Source: Microbacter sp. GSS18 (GTDB taxonomy: Bacteria > Actinomycetota > Actinomycetes > Actinomycetales > Microbacteriaceae). From it: DNA of 64,000 nucleotides. The notes below the pieces were generated by a model, which did not search any database, was not told where the DNA came from, and saw only the letters and a list, made by a program, of their open reading frames with translations. The stretch lies in assembly GCA_029319145.1 (NCBI GenBank), contig CP119753.1, positions 3,906,001 through 3,970,000 on the forward strand, in the 5' to 3' direction. Each line of letters starts with the position of its first letter. The first letter of the stretch is position 1. Below, in pieces: positions 33,819 to 42,178 of this stretch. The translations under genes were made by a program, and so were the position numbers.

Positions 33819-34436
33819 TCACGCCGCGGTAGCGAGCGCTCGCGCGATCCCGATCACGCGCGCCTTGTGCGCCGCGGGGGTCTCGCCGAGCGGCTCGAGG
33901 AACGCGTCGCCGTACATGACCCGCACGAGGCCCTCGGTGTAGACCGTGCGCACGACGTTCAGCGCCTGCGGCGTCGGGACCGGGAGCGTCTGCGCGAGCG
34001 CACCCAGCATCCGCCGGGATGCCGCGCCGCCGCGGGCGAGCAGCTCGGGGTCGTGGGCGCTGCGATCGATGAGCGCGCGCAGGGCCGGCGCGTGCACGTC
34101 GAACACCCCGAGGATGACGTGGGTGACGGATGCCGCAGCTTCTGCGGCATCCGCCCCCTCGCGCACGTGCTCCTCGCGCAGCATCCGCTCGGTTTCACGG
34201 ATCTGGGCGAGCCAGCGGTCGTGGACGGCGAGGAAGAGCCCTGCCTTGCCGTCCACGCGCGCGTAGATCGACGGCGCGGACACGTTCGCGCGCCGGCACA
34301 CCTCGGTGATCGTCAGGCCCTGCCAGCCTCGTTCGGCGAACAGCTCCATGCCGACCTGGAGCACGCGATCCCACGTGTCGCGGCTGCGATCCTGCCGGGG
34401 TGCGCGCTCCCGCGTCGGGGTCGTCGGGGTGGTCAT
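33819..34436 (-). CDS. TetR family transcriptional regulator
   Basis: A 205-residue repressor with an N-terminal helix-turn-helix (about 18-65: RDTWDRVLQVGMELFAERGWQG, VSAPSIYARVDGKAGLFLAVHDRW) and a variable helical ligand domain. It lies 9 bases behind the FAD monooxygenase gene and is likely co-transcribed and autoregulated with it through the palindrome at 35730-35744. Confidence 0.9.
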   Translation of the reverse strand: MTTPTTPTRERAPRQDRSRDTWDRVLQVGMELFAERGWQGLTITEVCRRANVSAPSIYARVDGKAGLFLAVHDRWLAQIRETERMLREEHVREGADAAEAAASVTHVILGVFDVHAPALRALIDRSAHDPELLARGGAASRRMLGALAQTLPVPTPQALNVVRTVYTEGLVRVMYGDAFLEPLGETPAAHKARVIGIARALATAA

Positions 34437-34445
34437 GGGCCCAGG

Positions 34446-35663
34446 CTATGCCGTCGGGACCTTGAGCCCGTCGCCCATCTCCTCGAGCTGCGCCACGATC
34501 TCGCCGGGGCTCTTCTCGCCGACCTGCTTCTGCAGCATCGGCGTGTGATCGAGCACGAAGTCGCGCACGGGCCGCAGGAACGCGGGGGCGTGGTGGAAGA
34601 CCTTGCCGAGGATGTACGCCTGCTGCACCTGCCCGGTGGTGTGGTCGATGCGCCGGTCGTCGTATCGCCGCAGCGCGGCGGTGACCGCCGCAGTGTCGGC
34701 GAGGTCGACGTCGGTCAGCTCCTGTGCGAGCGTGTAGCCGTCGCCGATCGACATGCCCGCGCCGTAGGCGGCGTAGGGCGAGGTGGCGTGGGCGGCGTCG
34801 CCGGCGAGAGTGATGCGGCCCTTCGACCACTGCTTCAGCGGCACGCGATCGCGGATCGGCCAGCGCTGGCAGTTCGCCGGGTCGGTCGATTCGACCAGAC
34901 CCGCAAGGGCGCCCGGGAACTGCTTCGCGAGCTCGAGCGCGTGCGCCTTCAGGTCGGTGGGCGCCGGCTTCTCGGGATCCCAGGCCTGGAGGACCCACCA
35001 CTGGATGCCGTCGCGGCCGTTGTCGCGGATCGACGAGTACGTGCCCTGCACGGTGCGGTTGTGCGTGAGGACGACCTCGTTGTGCTCCGCGCCGGGAACG
35101 TCCTCGAACGTGTAGCCGCCGATGATGGCGAGCTTGTGGTCGCGCTTCTCGCTCGGGCCCCACAGGTGGGTGCGCACCATCGAGTCGATGCCGTCGGCGC
35201 CGATGACCGCCGCGGCCTCGATCGCCGTGCCGTCGCCGAGCGACACCGTGACGGCATCGCCGTGGTCCTCGAGTCCGGTCACCTCGACGTCGGTGCGCAG
35301 CACGCCCTCGGGCATCGCCGCGAGCATCCGGCGGTACAGTTCCGGACGCAGCAGGCCGATGAACCCGCCGCCGTACTCCTTCACGACGTCTTCGGGGATC
35401 TGCACGTCGGCGCGGATGTTGCCCTTCACACCGCGGAAGGTGCCGTGGCACGGTGCGCCGAGGTCCTCGGTGTCCACGCCCATCGCCCGCAGCGCCTTGA
35501 TGGGCGGCGGCCACAGGTTGAGGATGTTGCCCGCGGGCCGCGCCTCGCGGTAGCGCTCGAGCAGGATCGTTCGGTGGCCGACCGTGTGCAGGGACAGGGC
35601 GGTGGCCATGCCGGCCGGGCCTGCCCCGATGATCACGATCGGAAGGGAGTCGGGTGCGCTCAT
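34446..35663 (-). CDS. FAD-dependent aromatic hydroxylase-type monooxygenase
   Basis: A 405-residue group A flavoprotein monooxygenase: FAD dinucleotide loop GAGPAG (13-18), DG motif GADG (155-158) and GD motif LAGDAAH (287-293) followed by SPYAAYGAGMSIGDG. Such enzymes hydroxylate phenolic or other aromatic substrates using NAD(P)H and O2 on a single polypeptide. GAGGATG lies just before the ATG. The TetR gene downstream suggests substrate-inducible expression. The substrate is unknown. Confidence 0.88.
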   Translation of the reverse strand: MSAPDSLPIVIIGAGPAGMATALSLHTVGHRTILLERYREARPAGNILNLWPPPIKALRAMGVDTEDLGAPCHGTFRGVKGNIRADVQIPEDVVKEYGGGFIGLLRPELYRRMLAAMPEGVLRTDVEVTGLEDHGDAVTVSLGDGTAIEAAAVIGADGIDSMVRTHLWGPSEKRDHKLAIIGGYTFEDVPGAEHNEVVLTHNRTVQGTYSSIRDNGRDGIQWWVLQAWDPEKPAPTDLKAHALELAKQFPGALAGLVESTDPANCQRWPIRDRVPLKQWSKGRITLAGDAAHATSPYAAYGAGMSIGDGYTLAQELTDVDLADTAAVTAALRRYDDRRIDHTTGQVQQAYILGKVFHHAPAFLRPVRDFVLDHTPMLQKQVGEKSPGEIVAQLEEMGDGLKVPTA

Positions 35664-35729
35664 CGCATCCTCCAGTCGTCGTCGACGGGTTCGGGTGATG
35701 CAGTGAGCGTAAGTTCCGACGTCGATAAA

Positions 35730-35744
35730 TGTAAAGGCGTTACA
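35730..35744. promoter_or_regulatory. TetR operator candidate in the FAD monooxygenase promoter
   Basis: The perfect inverted repeat TGTAA-N5-TTACA lies in a locally AT-rich stretch 67 bases upstream of the monooxygenase start. Its size and position suit the TetR protein encoded two genes downstream. The -10/-35 boxes are unclear. Confidence 0.5.
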
Positions 35745-35787
35745 GAACTAGGGATTCCGATGCGCGGTATCGGCGCGATCGATACGC

Positions 35788-35834
35788 GCGTCGGCCCGGT
35801 GCTCCCGCCGAGGGCGGAGGCACCGGGCCGACGC
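35788..35834 (-). terminator. terminator hairpin behind the Zn-alcohol dehydrogenase
   Basis: Perfect 15-bp arms GCGTCGGCCCGGTGC (35788-35802) and its complement (35820-35834), with a 17-base loop, 11 bases past the dehydrogenase stop. Confidence 0.8.
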
Positions 35835-35845
35835 TGATCGTGGGC

Positions 35846-36874
35846 TCAGCCCTGGGGGTCGAGCAGCACCTTGATGGCGCGGCGCTCGTCCATCGCCTTG
35901 TAGCCCTCCGCCGCCTCGGACAGCGGCAGCGTCATGTCGAACACCTTGCCGGGGTCGATCTCGCGCTTCCAGATCCGGTCGATGAGGTCGGGCAGGAATT
36001 CGCGCACGGGGGCGGGACCGCCGTGCAGGTGCACGGTGGAGAAGAACAGCTCGAGGCCGGGGATGTCGACGCCGTGCGAGACGCCCACGAATCCGACGTG
36101 CCCGCCGGAGCGCGTGGAGTGGATCGCCTGCATCATGGCCTCCTGCGTGCCCACGGCCTCGACGACCGAGTGCGCGCCGAGTCCGTCGGTGAGCTCCTTG
36201 ATCTTCGCCACGCCCTCGTCGCCGCGCTCCTCGACGATGTCGGTGGCGCCGAACTCGCGGGCGAGTTTCTGGCGGGACTCGTGGCGCGACATCGCGATGA
36301 TGCGCTCCGCGCCCAACTGCTTGGCGGCGAGGATCGCGAGCAGGCCCACCGCGCCGTCGCCGACGACGGCGACGGTCTTGCCCGGGCCCGCCTCGGCGGC
36401 CACGGCGCCGAACCAGCCGGTGCCGAGCACGTCCGAGGCTGCCAGCAGCGACGGGATCAAGTCGGCGTCGGGCATGCCCGGCGTTGCGACCAGCGTGCCG
36501 TCGGCGAGCGGGATGCGCGCCAGATCGGCCTGCGTGCCGCCCATGCCGATGTACTCGGCGTGCACACACCGGGACTGGTAGCCGGCCTGGCAGATCTCGC
36601 ACGTGTTGTCCGAAGCCCAGAAGGATCCGACGACGAAGTCGCCGACCTTGATCGTCTTCACGTCGTCGCCGATCTGCTCGACGACGCCGACGTACTCGTG
36701 TCCCATCGGGGTGTCGGGATGCACGGGCTCGGCGCCGCGGAACGGCCACAGGTCCGAACCGCACACACAGGCGGCGGTGACCCGGATGATGGCGTCGGTG
36801 GGGGCGAGGATCTTCGGGTCCTCGCGCTCGATGACCCGGACGTCGCCGGGGGCGTGGATGACGGCACCGCGCAT
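35846..36874 (-). CDS. zinc-dependent alcohol dehydrogenase family protein
   Basis: A 342-residue MDR enzyme. Catalytic zinc ligands are Cys38 (CGSD) and His59-Glu60 (GHEYVG); the Rossmann loop is VGDGAVG. The structural-zinc lobe reads TCEICQAGYQSRC: Cys92, Cys95 and Cys103 remain, but the third cysteine position is Gly98, so the structural zinc site is incomplete. It lies one base behind the carboxymuconolactone decarboxylase-like gene in the same operon. It oxidises an alcohol or reduces an aldehyde; the substrate is unknown. Confidence 0.88.
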   Translation of the reverse strand: MRGAVIHAPGDVRVIEREDPKILAPTDAIIRVTAACVCGSDLWPFRGAEPVHPDTPMGHEYVGVVEQIGDDVKTIKVGDFVVGSFWASDNTCEICQAGYQSRCVHAEYIGMGGTQADLARIPLADGTLVATPGMPDADLIPSLLAASDVLGTGWFGAVAAEAGPGKTVAVVGDGAVGLLAILAAKQLGAERIIAMSRHESRQKLAREFGATDIVEERGDEGVAKIKELTDGLGAHSVVEAVGTQEAMMQAIHSTRSGGHVGFVGVSHGVDIPGLELFFSTVHLHGGPAPVREFLPDLIDRIWKREIDPGKVFDMTLPLSEAAEGYKAMDERRAIKVLLDPQG

Positions 36875-36875
36875 G

Positions 36876-37226
36876 TCAGCTCTCCTGGGTGCCGGCCGCT
36901 GCGGCGGCGACGGTCTTGGCCACGCCCATGGCGGAGAAGCCCTTGGGCCAGCCGGTGTAGAAGGTCAGCTGGGTGATCGCCTCGACGACCTCTTCCTGCG
37001 TGAGGCCGTTGGCGATGCCGAACGGGATGTGGAAGCCGAGCTGGTCGGCGTTGCCCATCGCCGTCAGCGCGGCGATGGTGATGAGGCTGCGGTCGCGCTT
37101 GGACAGTCCCGGGCGCTCCCAGACCTCGTCGAACAGCACCTTGTCGGTGTAGTGGGCGAGTCCGGGGGCGAAGTCGCCGAAGGCCTGCTGGCCACCGGTC
37201 CAGCCGGTCGAGGGGGAGTCGGTCAT
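36876..37226 (-). CDS. carboxymuconolactone decarboxylase family protein
   Basis: A 116-residue AhpD/CMD-like helical protein: YTDKVLFDEVWERPGLSKRDRSLITIAALTAMGNADQLGFHIPFGIANGLTQEEVVEAITQLTFYTGWPKG. The AhpD redox CxxC is absent, so it is closer to decarboxylase-type members than to peroxidase partners. AAGGAG before the ATG at 37226 sets the start. It is followed at once by the Zn-alcohol dehydrogenase gene; similar pairs are widespread, often with aldo/keto reductases, and their function is unclear. Confidence 0.88.
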   Translation of the reverse strand: MTDSPSTGWTGGQQAFGDFAPGLAHYTDKVLFDEVWERPGLSKRDRSLITIAALTAMGNADQLGFHIPFGIANGLTQEEVVEAITQLTFYTGWPKGFSAMGVAKTVAAAAAGTQES

Positions 37227-37318
37227 ATCTTGCTCCTTCGTGCTCGGTCGCCGGGTGCGACCTGACGATGACCACTCAACTCCTTCGTGCCCGTGCACGC
37301 GAGGCCCCCGCAGGACGC

Positions 37319-37361
37319 GTACTGACAGGGCATCCTTTACGCGCGGATCCCGGCGTAGCGT
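37319..37361 (+). promoter_or_regulatory. site B operator and short-leader promoter of the quinone oxidoreductase
   Basis: GTACTGACAGGGC (37319-37331) lies exactly 24 bases before TAGCGT (37356-37361), which is 6 bases before the ATG. The transcript would be leaderless or nearly so. The same arrangement occurs at 44183-44225 and 49196-49238 before two MmyB-like regulator genes. The divergent CMD/ADH operon may be controlled from the same site. Confidence 0.65.
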
Positions 37362-37367
37362 CAGAGC

Positions 37368-38351
37368 ATGACCGATCCCACCGCGACACCGACCGAGCAG
37401 CGGGCCCTCGTGACCGCGCCCGAACCGACCCTGCTCCGGCTCACGCAGCGCCCTGTTCCCGCCCCCGCGGCCGGCGAGGTGCTCGTGCGCACCCACGCCG
37501 TCGGCGTGAACAACGCCGACATCGCCGGCGCGTCCGACGAACGGGTCGCCGGCTACGAGTTCAGCGGTGTCGTCACCGCCGTCGGCGCCGGCGTGGCGGA
37601 CGATGTGCTCGGCGTGCGCGTGCTGGGGCTGACCACGGGGGCGTTCGCCGAGTACGTCATCGCCGACCGGCGCCACGTCATGCCGATCCCGGATGAGCTG
37701 CCCTTCGCCGAGGCCGCGGCCGCCGCCACCGCGCTGACCACCGAGTACGGCGCCCTGCGCCGCGCGGACCTGGCGCCGGGCGAGACGGTGCTCATCACGG
37801 CCGCCACCTCGGGGATCGCCCTGCTCGGCGTGCAGATCGCACGGGCCCTCGGCGCCGGGCAGGTGATCGGCACGACTCGCACCGCCGACCGCCGCGCGCT
37901 GGTCGAGCAGGCCGGCGCGGATGCCGTGGTGGTCACGGATGCCGAGGATCTGGCCGAGACCGTGACCTCGCTCACGGGTGGGCGAGGCGCGGATGTCGTC
38001 CTCGACCACGTGGGGGGTGCCCTGCTCGACGAGGCCATCGCGTCGGCGCGGCCCGGCGGCCGCGTCATCAGCGTCGGCCGGCTCGCCGGCCCGAAGGCCG
38101 AGATCGACCTGTTCGCGCTCGCCCGCTCCGCGGCGACTCTGCAGTCGGTCTCGTTCGGATTCTCACCGCCCACCGTCCTCGGCGACCTTCTGGCCGGAGT
38201 GCAGCGGGACCTGAGCGCAGCGCTCGCCGACGGATCGGTGCGCCCGATCGTCGGCGAGATCGTCGAGCTCGATTCCCTTCCGGCGCTCATGGTCGCGGTG
38301 CGCGACGGCCGCCGCGTCGAGGGCAAGATCGTCGCGCTGACGGGGCGCTGA
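37368..38351 (+). CDS. zinc-free quinone oxidoreductase (MDR)
   Basis: A 327-residue medium-chain reductase of the quinone oxidoreductase type. GroES-like N-terminus VLVRTHAVGVNNADI is followed by TTEYGALRRADLAPGETVLITAATSGIALLGVQIARALGAG with the nucleotide-binding loop, then ADVVLDHVGGALLDEAI. Zinc ligands are missing. It would reduce quinones or enones with NADPH. It stands behind a site B promoter shared in design with the MmyB-like regulators. The esterase gene follows after 9 bases. Confidence 0.87.
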   Translation: MTDPTATPTEQRALVTAPEPTLLRLTQRPVPAPAAGEVLVRTHAVGVNNADIAGASDERVAGYEFSGVVTAVGAGVADDVLGVRVLGLTTGAFAEYVIADRRHVMPIPDELPFAEAAAAATALTTEYGALRRADLAPGETVLITAATSGIALLGVQIARALGAGQVIGTTRTADRRALVEQAGADAVVVTDAEDLAETVTSLTGGRGADVVLDHVGGALLDEAIASARPGGRVISVGRLAGPKAEIDLFALARSAATLQSVSFGFSPPTVLGDLLAGVQRDLSAALADGSVRPIVGEIVELDSLPALMVAVRDGRRVEGKIVALTGR

Positions 38352-38360
38352 GGAGAGCGC

Positions 38361-39380
38361 ATGCCGAGGCGATCGTCCATCCTGCTCGCTCTCGCCGCGG
38401 TGTCGGCGTTCATCGCCGGCTGTGCGCCGGCTGCGTCCGGGCCGTCGGCTCCGGAGCGCACGTCGTCGACCGCCGACTCGTCGGCGCCCGCGTCGCGGGG
38501 TTTCGACCTCGTGCCCGACGGCTACCGGCAGCCGGCTGCGATGCCGGGCACGCTCGAGCACGTCGACTATGCGACGACCCATGCGCCCGGCGCCACGTCC
38601 CCGACCGACAAGCGCGCTCTGGTGTACCTGCCGCCGGCCTACGATCCCGATGACGAGAGCGTCGCCTACGACGTCTTCTATCTGATGCACGGCGGCGGCG
38701 GCAGCGAGCACTCGTGGATGGGGCGACCCGATCGGCCGACCGCCCTGCCGTCGATCTTCGACCACATGATCGCCGACGGCCTCATCGAGCCGCTCATCGT
38801 CGTGGCGCCGACCTACGACACCGGCTACTCCACCGGGATGGAGGCGTTCGCGGGTAACGTCGCGGCGTTCACGGACGAGCTCCTCCAGGACCTCATCCCG
38901 GCGATCGATGCGCGATACCGCACGCGGGCCGCATCGGACGCCGCCGATGCTCGCGCCCACCGCGCTTTCGGCGGCTTCTCGATGGGCGGCGTGACGACGT
39001 GGCACATGCTCGAGCATGCCCTCGGCACCTTCGAGCACTTCCTGCCCATGAGCGGCGACAGCTGGAACCAGGGGCCGATCGGCGGACTCGAACACGCCGA
39101 TGCGACAGCGGCGCAGCTGGCGGAGGCGGCGGTGGCGTCGGGCTACGGACCCGACGAATACGACGTGTTCGCCGCGACGGGCAGCGGCGACTTCGCCGAG
39201 CCGAACATGACCGCCATGCTCGAGGCGATGCGCGCGCGCACCGATGCGTTCGTCGAGACCGACGGGGACTTCATCGACGGCAACCTGATCTACTACACGG
39301 TCGATGGTCACCTGCACGACTACCCGTGGGGCTACGACTACATCTACGCCGCACTCCCGCTGTTGTTCCCCGGGCGCTGA
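38361..39380 (+). CDS. secreted esterase D/feruloyl esterase-like lipoprotein
   Basis: A 339-residue alpha/beta hydrolase with a lipoprotein signal: MPRRSS n-region, hydrophobic core and lipobox IAGC with Cys21. It has YDVFYLMHGGGGSEHSW (oxyanion region), the nucleophile elbow GGFSMGG with Ser207, and a C-terminal DGHLHDYPWG histidine. The pattern is that of esterase D-like carbohydrate esterases that remove feruloyl or acetyl groups from xylan. GAGGAGAG precedes the start. It is followed after 11 bases by a PQQ-type sugar dehydrogenase, also a lipoprotein. Confidence 0.85.
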   Translation: MPRRSSILLALAAVSAFIAGCAPAASGPSAPERTSSTADSSAPASRGFDLVPDGYRQPAAMPGTLEHVDYATTHAPGATSPTDKRALVYLPPAYDPDDESVAYDVFYLMHGGGGSEHSWMGRPDRPTALPSIFDHMIADGLIEPLIVVAPTYDTGYSTGMEAFAGNVAAFTDELLQDLIPAIDARYRTRAASDAADARAHRAFGGFSMGGVTTWHMLEHALGTFEHFLPMSGDSWNQGPIGGLEHADATAAQLAEAAVASGYGPDEYDVFAATGSGDFAEPNMTAMLEAMRARTDAFVETDGDFIDGNLIYYTVDGHLHDYPWGYDYIYAALPLLFPGR

Positions 39381-39391
39381 GGAGAGGCCGC

Positions 39392-40510
39392 ATGCACGTA
39401 CGCACGACGAACGGAACACCGCGCGGACGTTCGCGCCCGCTGAAGCTCGCGCTCGGAGCCGCGGCGCTGGTGGGGGCGATCGCGCTCGCCGGCTGCACCG
39501 GCGCAGGCATGGTCGCCCCGCCCCAGCCGAGCCCGTCGGGGCTCGCGGGTCCCGACGGGGAGCCCGTCGAGGTGGTCACGGACCTGCAGGCGCCGTGGTC
39601 GATCGTATTCGTCGACGACATTCCGCTCGTGAGCGAACGCGACTCCGGGCGCATCCTCGAGGTCTCGGCCACCGGCGATACGCGCGTCGTGGGCACGGTT
39701 GCGGAAACCTCCCCCGGGGGCGAAGGCGGGCTGCTCGGGCTCGCCGTCGACGAGCAGCGACGGCTCTACGCCTACTCGACCGGCCCCGACGGCAATCGCG
39801 TGCAGCGCTTCGCGCTGATTGGTGGTCCGGGGGCGATGTCTCTGGGCCCGGCCGAGACCGTGCTCGCCGGCATCCCGTCCGCGCGCTTCCACAACGGCGG
39901 GCGTCTGGCGTTCGGCCCCGACGGCATGCTGTACATCGCCACCGGCGACGCCCGCGACGGCGCCGCAGCGCAGGACCCGGACGCGCTCAGCGGGAAGATC
40001 CTGAGAGTCACCGCCGACGGCGAGGTGCCTGCAGACAACCCGTTCCCGGGGTCTGCCGCCTACAGCCTCGGGCACCGCAACGTGCAAGGACTCGCGTGGG
40101 CCGACGACGGCACGATGTTCGCCAGTGAGTTCGGCCAGGACACGTGGGACGAGCTGAACATCATCGAGCCGGGTGGCAACTACGGCTGGCCCGAGGTCGA
40201 GGGGATCGCCGGAGTCGAGGGCTTCATCGATCCGGTGCAGCAGTGGAACCCCGACCAGGCGAGCCCCAGCGGCATCGCGATCGCTCAGGGGGCCGTGTTC
40301 ATCGCGAACCTGCGCGGGAGCGTGCTCCGCGCGGTGTCGGTGTCGGACCCGGCTGCGTGGGCAGATCACTTCTCCGGGGAGTTCGGTCGGCTGCGGGACG
40401 CCGTCGTCGCGCCCGACGGCACGCTGTGGGTGCTGACCAACAACACCGACGGGCGCGGCGCGCCGCGCGACGGCGACGACCGCATCCTCTCGGTCCCGCT
40501 CGCACCCTGA
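39392..40510 (+). CDS. PQQ-dependent sugar dehydrogenase-like lipoprotein (GSDH family)
   Basis: A 372-residue beta-propeller protein. It has an Arg-rich n-region and lipobox LAGC (Cys35), then AWSIVF-type opening LQAPWSIVFVDDIPLVSERDSGRI, GGEGGLLGLAVDE, FHNGGRLAFGPDGMLYIATGDA and ASEFGQDTWDELNIIEPGGNYGWPEVEG. These are hallmarks of soluble glucose/sorbosone dehydrogenases. The catalytic His of the family (GLRNPQG in others) appears as LGHRNVQG. GAGGAGAGG precedes the ATG. Cofactor biosynthesis genes are not in the window. Confidence 0.87.
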   Translation: MHVRTTNGTPRGRSRPLKLALGAAALVGAIALAGCTGAGMVAPPQPSPSGLAGPDGEPVEVVTDLQAPWSIVFVDDIPLVSERDSGRILEVSATGDTRVVGTVAETSPGGEGGLLGLAVDEQRRLYAYSTGPDGNRVQRFALIGGPGAMSLGPAETVLAGIPSARFHNGGRLAFGPDGMLYIATGDARDGAAAQDPDALSGKILRVTADGEVPADNPFPGSAAYSLGHRNVQGLAWADDGTMFASEFGQDTWDELNIIEPGGNYGWPEVEGIAGVEGFIDPVQQWNPDQASPSGIAIAQGAVFIANLRGSVLRAVSVSDPAAWADHFSGEFGRLRDAVVAPDGTLWVLTNNTDGRGAPRDGDDRILSVPLAP

Positions 40511-40543
40511 CGGAGCGCAGGCGGACAGCCGGCCGGTGTGCGG

Positions 40544-41731
40544 CTAGGTGCGTCCGCGACGCATCAACGCGACCTCCACGATCGCGAGGATCATCAGGCC
40601 CACGCTGACCATGCCGAGGGCGAACAGGGGCGCGACGACGACCAGCACCGGGGAGATGAGAACGAAGACGCCCGCGGCGACGAGCCGGGCGGTGCGCCAA
40701 TCGCCATGACTGCGCAGCGCCGTCGCCGCCGTCGCCGCGAGGAAGACCGCGGCGCCGCAGCCGAGCGCCCAGCCTCCCAGAACACCCAGGTGGGGCTCGT
40801 CGAGGTGGCCCATCGCCAACTCGATCCCGAGGGCCGTCAGGACGATGCCGATGATGATCGGGAAGTGGAGGTACGTGAACACCTCTCTGCCCATCTTCGC
40901 CCGTTCCTTGCGCTCCAGCCGCTCCAGTTCGTGCTCCAGTCGCCCCTGCAGGCGGTGGAAGTACGCGAACCAGTAGCCCACCGCGATGAGCATCGACAGC
41001 ACGGCGCCGACGGCGAAGGGCGCGTCGAGGGGCGCCTCCCGAAGACCTGCGCCGATGGCGATGATGGACTCGCCGAGCGCGAGGATGATCACCAGCGAGT
41101 GCCGCTCGGCGAAGTGTGCGGCCGAACGAATCGCCCACCCGCCGCCGTCGATCGCGGTGACGAAGATGACGGCGAAGTCGTACACGACCGCCACGAGCCA
41201 GATCCACAGCTGGGCGGATCCGCCCAGCGCCGCGCCCACGGCCAGCAGAGCGGCGGTCGGCAGCACAGATGTCGCCGCCGTGACGGCTCCCTGCCGTCGC
41301 AGCGCACGATCGCCTCGAGCCGCGATGAAGTAGGTGCTGATGTGGATCAGGCGCACCAGCGTGTAGCAGATCACCAACGTCCACGCGGCATCCAGGCCCT
41401 CTTCGGCGGGGTGGAACGCCCCCGGAATCGCCAGGCTCGCCAGGAACATCGCGATCATCGCGAGGATGAACGCGGTCTGCAGGATGCCGCGATTGGCGCG
41501 CGCTTCGTTCGCGAGCCACGTGTACGAGGTCCACGCCCACCACAGCAGCGACAGGACGATGAAGGCCTGGAGGAGAGACTGCGGCGCCTCGCCGTGGGTC
41601 ATCAGCGCGGTGACCTGGGTGAAGGCGAAGACGAAGACGAGGTCGAAGAACAGCTCGAGTGTCGTGACGCGGTCGCCCTCGTGCGCGTGGGCGACGGGAG
41701 CGCCGCCGGTGGCCGACGCCGACCGCGTCAT
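40544..41731 (-). CDS. ltrA: low temperature requirement protein A family membrane protein
   Basis: A 395-residue membrane protein with about ten hydrophobic segments and LtrA family motifs: TTLELFFDLVFVFAFTQVTALM, WWAWTSYTWLANEARANRG, HFAERHSLVIILALGESIIAIG. A charged loop HRLQGRLEHELERLERKERAKM precedes the final segments. The family was named from a Listeria cold-growth mutant; its biochemical role is unknown. GGAGG inside the end of the DUF2255 gene serves as ribosome site; the genes are 5 bases apart. Confidence 0.9.
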   Translation of the reverse strand: MTRSASATGGAPVAHAHEGDRVTTLELFFDLVFVFAFTQVTALMTHGEAPQSLLQAFIVLSLLWWAWTSYTWLANEARANRGILQTAFILAMIAMFLASLAIPGAFHPAEEGLDAAWTLVICYTLVRLIHISTYFIAARGDRALRRQGAVTAATSVLPTAALLAVGAALGGSAQLWIWLVAVVYDFAVIFVTAIDGGGWAIRSAAHFAERHSLVIILALGESIIAIGAGLREAPLDAPFAVGAVLSMLIAVGYWFAYFHRLQGRLEHELERLERKERAKMGREVFTYLHFPIIIGIVLTALGIELAMGHLDEPHLGVLGGWALGCGAAVFLAATAATALRSHGDWRTARLVAAGVFVLISPVLVVVAPLFALGMVSVGLMILAIVEVALMRRGRT

Positions 41732-41736
41732 GTCGC

Positions 41737-42111
41737 TCAGTCCTCCGCGGGCTCGAGCCGCAGCGTGGCGGCGGCGGCGTCGTCGGTGACCATGGCATCG
41801 ACGTACATGCCGCGGCCGTACTTGCCGCGGTAGGCGGCGTCGATGCTCGAGCGCAGTGCGTCGTCGCCGGGCGTGAAGGTGACCTCGCGCTCGATGCCGC
41901 CTGCGCGGATCATCGCGCGCCCGCTGCGCTGCGCCTGGCGGTACCAGGATCCGCCGGGCCCGTGATAGGCCCGGATGTACAGGTCGTCGCCGACGCGCAC
42001 CACCCAGATCGGCACGAAGGAGCGCACGCTCCCGTCCGTCCGCTTCGTCGCGATGCGCAGCTCGTTGGCGACCCCGATGCGGTCGACCTCGTTCTCGGTC
42101 CAGTTCGTCAC
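41737..42111 (-). CDS. DUF2255 family protein
   Basis: A 124-residue small protein starting at a GTG behind GAGGAGAAC. It reads NWTENEVDRIGVANELRIATKRTDGSVRSFVPIWVVRVGDDLYIRAYHGPGGSWYRQAQRSGRAMIRAGGIEREVTF, a pattern related to FMN/F420-binding split barrels of the nitroreductase (Ddn-like) and pyridoxamine oxidase type. Many actinobacterial genomes place it next to aldo/keto reductases, as here. Its function is not established. Confidence 0.82.
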   Translation of the reverse strand: MTNWTENEVDRIGVANELRIATKRTDGSVRSFVPIWVVRVGDDLYIRAYHGPGGSWYRQAQRSGRAMIRAGGIEREVTFTPGDDALRSSIDAAYRGKYGRGMYVDAMVTDDAAAATLRLEPAED

Positions 42112-42178
42112 AGTTCTCCTCGTTCCTCGGTTGTCATCATGTCCGGCCCGCCGAATCAAGGTCAACGGGCGGCGCGAC

